A stretch of DNA of 49,087 nucleotides from an uncultured Elusimicrobia bacterium (GTDB lineage: Bacteria; Elusimicrobiota; Elusimicrobia; Elusimicrobiales; UBA9959), in NCBI GenBank assembly GCA_903889965.1, contig CAISZM010000086.1:1-49087 (forward strand), in the 5' to 3' direction. A program made the translations under genes and the position numbers. This document shows, one piece after another, positions 46,701 through 49,087 of the stretch (positions within the stretch are counted from its first letter, which is position 1; each line of letters opens with the position of its first letter). The notes under the pieces were generated by a model that saw only the letters and a list, made by a program, of their open reading frames with translations, was not told the DNA's origin and made no database searches.

Positions 46701-47353
46701 TGCTCGGCCGCCTTGCCGGACGCGGACTTGGCCGCGTCTATTATCTTCCCGTCGATCATGCCCGAAGTGCGGGAGCCGCCTCCGAAGAAGGAACCCAGCC
46801 CGCTAAGGGCGGCCTGCATGCGCGGGATAGGGGTGGGAGCGCCGGCGGATTTCGCGGCTTCAGAAAAAGCGTTGCGGCCCGCGTCCTTCATGGCGTCGCG
46901 GAAACTCGTGCCGGAGGGCGCCGTTGTTACGGGGGGCATGACGGGCTGCGCCGGCTGGGAGCCGAGTATCAGCGAGGCGGGGTCCCGCGAACTAAGGGGC
47001 GTTATAACCTCGCCTGAACCGTCCGGGGAGCCCTGGCTGAGGGCGTTTATCCCCGGCTCATAAAGTCCGCCCGAAGTGGTCATGCCTTCCCTGGAGCCGA
47101 AGCCGGGGGTCAGGAGATTGTCGGTGGGCGGTTTGGAGACCACGTACTCGGCAAGCGGCACCATCACCAGGACGGCCAGTCCTATGCCTACCAAGGACAT
47201 ATCCCTGCGGGACATGGTCTTGATCTTCTCCATGATGCCGCCGGTGGCGCGCGAGAACATCGGCCCTTTACCGAAGGCGGACGCTTTTTTGAACGGCGCA
47301 CCCGCAGCTCCGGGAGAATCGTCCCTTTTTTTATCGTCGTTGTAGAAGTTCAT
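43742..47353 (-). CDS. Large low-complexity protein (1203 aa) with one N-terminal TM segment and Gly/Thr/Pro repeats
   Basis: Single long ORF; TM-like MSLVGIGLAVLVMVPLAEYVV; GGTPGGTPGGTP tract; Cys-rich CWQPAVCPDGNC region. Confidence 0.75.
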   Translation of the reverse strand: MNFYNDDKKRDDSPGAAGAPFKKASAFGKGPMFSRATGGIMEKIKTMSRRDMSLVGIGLAVLVMVPLAEYVVSKPPTDNLLTPGFGSREGMTTSGGLYEPGINALSQGSPDGSGEVITPLSSRDPASLILGSQPAQPVMPPVTTAPSGTSFRDAMKDAGRNAFSEAAKSAGAPTPIPRMQAALSGLGSFFGGGSRTSGMIDGKIIDAAKSASGKAAEHSMVGPVATAGYKGVASTPHSSSRGAFEKLRSQGDRAAGNFSGDSAIRSLDKAAADSVNLGNSDGGLGAGATSDKTTNPSNSTNKNDKSKSGETLEEMAAKMRMQKALEWEFFKKYEIPKMIITALVNGVTGTVNDMISSSMKHAFGMDASGPTSYCWQPAVCPDGNCAAMVQQYHKVAPVDLCYDPGAQSYSWEAAGKDKGAGGQVNCICGKAVKPVGKLYAPGGAGGIPGGTPGGTPGGTPGGTPGGTPGGSSDGNSGGTSGGTSGGNASANTPAAYSDSAAKTFADYDTEISGVVGRVVAVEALVADNQPDEATKPYIVSIAASFEKLNAQAGGPVKNILANLNLGARTALNSYSGVVSTEQGAFNTTQLDYKKYAAAVEKIESDMAGKNLKVKTEKNVEMVASAQTNTDHIKEIIARHAPSINSNLTSAAKLLAVHTARVAAYNQQLQSVYASIGNMVEEHSALPPAVNKIKDSDAPVAEKLSKITGRPPVVVSTAPAKSDGAAEDAPMRTVAGLRGLDWDTLWAQDHKFDSSKVAEEESKAWDAFDAGINSGQRTAMPAPSNFVTSAMRSSKLQSSVGGYASDFANIEGMIGTLAAEIKLSQSELTALVDPCYFSGGGCSSVPGADNGGDTGSGSASGNNGGNTGAAGIKAASDSASSLLKDMRTPVSAAQNRYGQVAQSGECNSAACKQFLGSANTDLNAMQKYQGEVGRLQNELKNPDIAADRVGQIQKRLGEIKDKMDMQNPQSYPRLFDDNLKSAAKLAKVADTPQAPTAGQNPPAPKPDAPQAKPVPPPSQIDSVQLVKGRTTMQAYDQQGKPMYAKRCAEGKYVYSYWVGGYVYECVRYENKPVQVDVNDYHLDYGNPNGEALPLGSTYTGGAGGGTAMTTNEGKVYYQDKSIKRQEYDMEVKVACVQSDKKWVISFAGLRKGTAASSNNLGGKVAGGWDLGPKITAEISYSHTWSNYNNGEMVPHGPLIGKDCR
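45951..46022. repeat. 12-nt minisatellite in coding sequence (GGGGTCCCTCCC units)
   Basis: Near-perfect tandem units at 45963, 45975, 45987, 45999 and degenerate flanking units, encoding (GGTP)n. Confidence 0.85.
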
Positions 47354-47556
47354 AACCGCCTCCGAATCCGTAGTTTAAATTCACCGCCGCCTGTAAATGC
47401 GCCTAAAAAGACGAACGCGCGCACGTCCCCGCTTATAATCTACCTAATATGGGCTCCCGGGCCAAGTGTCATTCGCTCTATCCGCCGGTAGGCCCTACGG
47501 GCAACCCGCTTTACCTGCATATGGCGGCCGCCCGTCCCCTGCGGTGACCCCGCGCT

Positions 47557-49050
47557 TTATTCCTGCCCCATCTTCGCTATCGAACTTATGGCTCCCTCAA
47601 GAAAAGAAGTGAGAGGGTTGCTGAACAGGACGGAGAAACCTCCAAGGGCGACGGCGGTCATCGTGGCCATCACGAAAGTCATCAACCCGCCGAAGATCAG
47701 GAAAATAAAGAACCCGATAAGGAGCGCCATGAGCAGTATAGCCAGGATACACATGAGCCAGGAGCAGGGCTTGATCTTCATGCCGGAGTAGCTGCTACAA
47801 TCCATGGGGCTGCTGTTCTCCTGGCAGGCGGTGGCCAGCGGGGCCTGGTTGGCGTTGAAATCGTTGCAGTAGGCGATGATGCTGTCTATCTTTTTGTTCC
47901 AGCGGCTGACCGCTCCGTGGTTGCAGCATTTTGGCGGCTTACCCAGGGTTTTTGCGGTATCGTCCATTTTATTGGCGTCCTCGGACATATTGGCGCCCTC
48001 GTCCCCCTGCGCATCGGCGCAGACATCGGCCTGGTCCTGCGACCCGGTAACCCCGGACAGCAGGTCGCCCGCATACCCGGCGGCGGGAACGCCCGGGGCT
48101 TCGGTATCGGTTTGTATGACCTCCCCGTCTACCTTGTTGCCGTCGTACGTGGATCCGGTATACGCGGCCTGGTACTCGTAACCCGTAGAATTGTAAGCCG
48201 CGCCGGTCATGGCGAATGTTTCCGCCAGCTGGAACATGGGTTTTTTGTTTCCCGTTTTCAGGTTCGGGTTCGCCGCCTTTTTTGACGAGTAACCAGCGTT
48301 CTTCCAGGAGAACCCGGAAACGCGGCCCATCGCCCTGGACCTTATCTTCTGAGGGGAGCCGGGCACGGGCACTTTGCTGCCGGCCTGGCTTAAGGCGTCG
48401 CCGTACATGCCTGAGGCGGTGTCACCGACCCCGCCGGGACCGTCCATCATGGAGCCGTTAAGATAGGGCCCCGAGCCTCCGCCGCCGTCCCCGGGCCCCT
48501 CCGCCATTATACTTCCGTAGAGGCCGCCGCCTTCCGACATTTTTGACAGCAGTCCTTCCAGGTCGACGTCGCCGCCGTTCTCTCCCCGCGCGCGTTCCTC
48601 GGCGTTGACCACGCCCTTGACCCGGCCGCGTACAACCTTATCATCCTTTATTTCCGCCGGGCCGAAGTCACCACCGCCGCGCACCATCGCTATGGAAGAC
48701 GGGCCTCCGCCGGGAGGCGGCGTAGGGTTGACGCTCTTGAGGAACCTGGCCCAGAAAGAGTCCGCCTTGCTGTCCTCGGCTGATTTTTCGAGGGCGCTTT
48801 TCAGTATATCGTTGGCGTGCCCGGGATTGAACTTCGAAACAAGACCACCCAGCCCGACGCTCTTAAGAAAAGCGGCTATCGGGCGCAGTTCTACCATGCT
48901 GTTGAGAGTTTCCCCGGAAATAACGAAAGGCACGGACAAAGCGGTCACCACCAGAAGGATGGCTACATACTTACCGCGCCCGCTTAAAGCAAAAAGAAGG
49001 GCCGCAAAAATGGACCTGCGCTTGTTTCTCTCTATAAATTTGCTGCCCAT
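47557..49050 (-). CDS. Membrane-anchored Gly-rich protein (497 aa) with C-terminal hydrophobic segments
   Basis: N-terminal TM YVAILLVVTALSVPFVI; C-terminal WLMCILAILLMALLIGFFIFLIFGGLMTFVMATMTAVALGG; Cys-containing CCNHGAVSRWNKKID. Confidence 0.75.
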   Translation of the reverse strand: MGSKFIERNKRRSIFAALLFALSGRGKYVAILLVVTALSVPFVISGETLNSMVELRPIAAFLKSVGLGGLVSKFNPGHANDILKSALEKSAEDSKADSFWARFLKSVNPTPPPGGGPSSIAMVRGGGDFGPAEIKDDKVVRGRVKGVVNAEERARGENGGDVDLEGLLSKMSEGGGLYGSIMAEGPGDGGGGSGPYLNGSMMDGPGGVGDTASGMYGDALSQAGSKVPVPGSPQKIRSRAMGRVSGFSWKNAGYSSKKAANPNLKTGNKKPMFQLAETFAMTGAAYNSTGYEYQAAYTGSTYDGNKVDGEVIQTDTEAPGVPAAGYAGDLLSGVTGSQDQADVCADAQGDEGANMSEDANKMDDTAKTLGKPPKCCNHGAVSRWNKKIDSIIAYCNDFNANQAPLATACQENSSPMDCSSYSGMKIKPCSWLMCILAILLMALLIGFFIFLIFGGLMTFVMATMTAVALGGFSVLFSNPLTSFLEGAISSIAKMGQE

Positions 49051-49087
49051 ATAACCTCCACAACCCGCCGCGCCCCGCCTTAATACC

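Noticed and set aside
47433-47438. TATAAT on the plus strand as a promoter
   Set aside because: No -35 and no plus-strand gene downstream.
1-49087. tRNA/rRNA genes, prophage or transposase genes
   Set aside because: Looked for by eye and none recognised; a tRNAscan/IS search was not possible here.

Overview
The window is a GC-rich bacterial chromosome segment. Lineage is not determinable from this sequence alone; an Elusimicrobiota-like organism is only a guess. The left 10 kb is a minus-strand bacterial microcompartment (BMC) operon. It encodes 2 BMC-H, 2 BMC-T (one PduT-like) and 3 BMC-P shell proteins, plus a core of deoxyribose-phosphate aldolase (DERA) with a Cys-rich N-terminal extension, an RpiB-like isomerase, a CoA-acylating aldehyde dehydrogenase, PduL phosphotransacylase, triose-phosphate isomerase and PduS. 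This matches the sugar-phosphate-utilising (SPU) type of metabolosome, with several unusual details: an RpiB active-site Cys->Asp change, TPI in the operon, a Cys/Ser BMC-T pair, no alcohol dehydrogenase gene visible, and strong intercistronic hairpins before both BMC-H genes. The rest is mostly housekeeping: mazG, thyX, glgC, ybeY, leuS, lptE, holA, rpsT, uvrC, ogt-like, pilB/T/C, gltX, recN, nadK, comEC, recR, dnaX, a deoxyhypusine-synthase-like gene and two large low-complexity membrane proteins. Non-coding highlights are (i) a ~155-nt three-way-junction RNA candidate at 12800-12954, (ii) a structured repeat present twice (24371-24504 and 39135-39258) whose outer stem differs in sequence but keeps its pairing, and (iii) a dnaX A7 slippery site with an immediate -1 frame UGA and a downstream hairpin. 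No tRNA, rRNA, CRISPR array or transposase gene was recognised.
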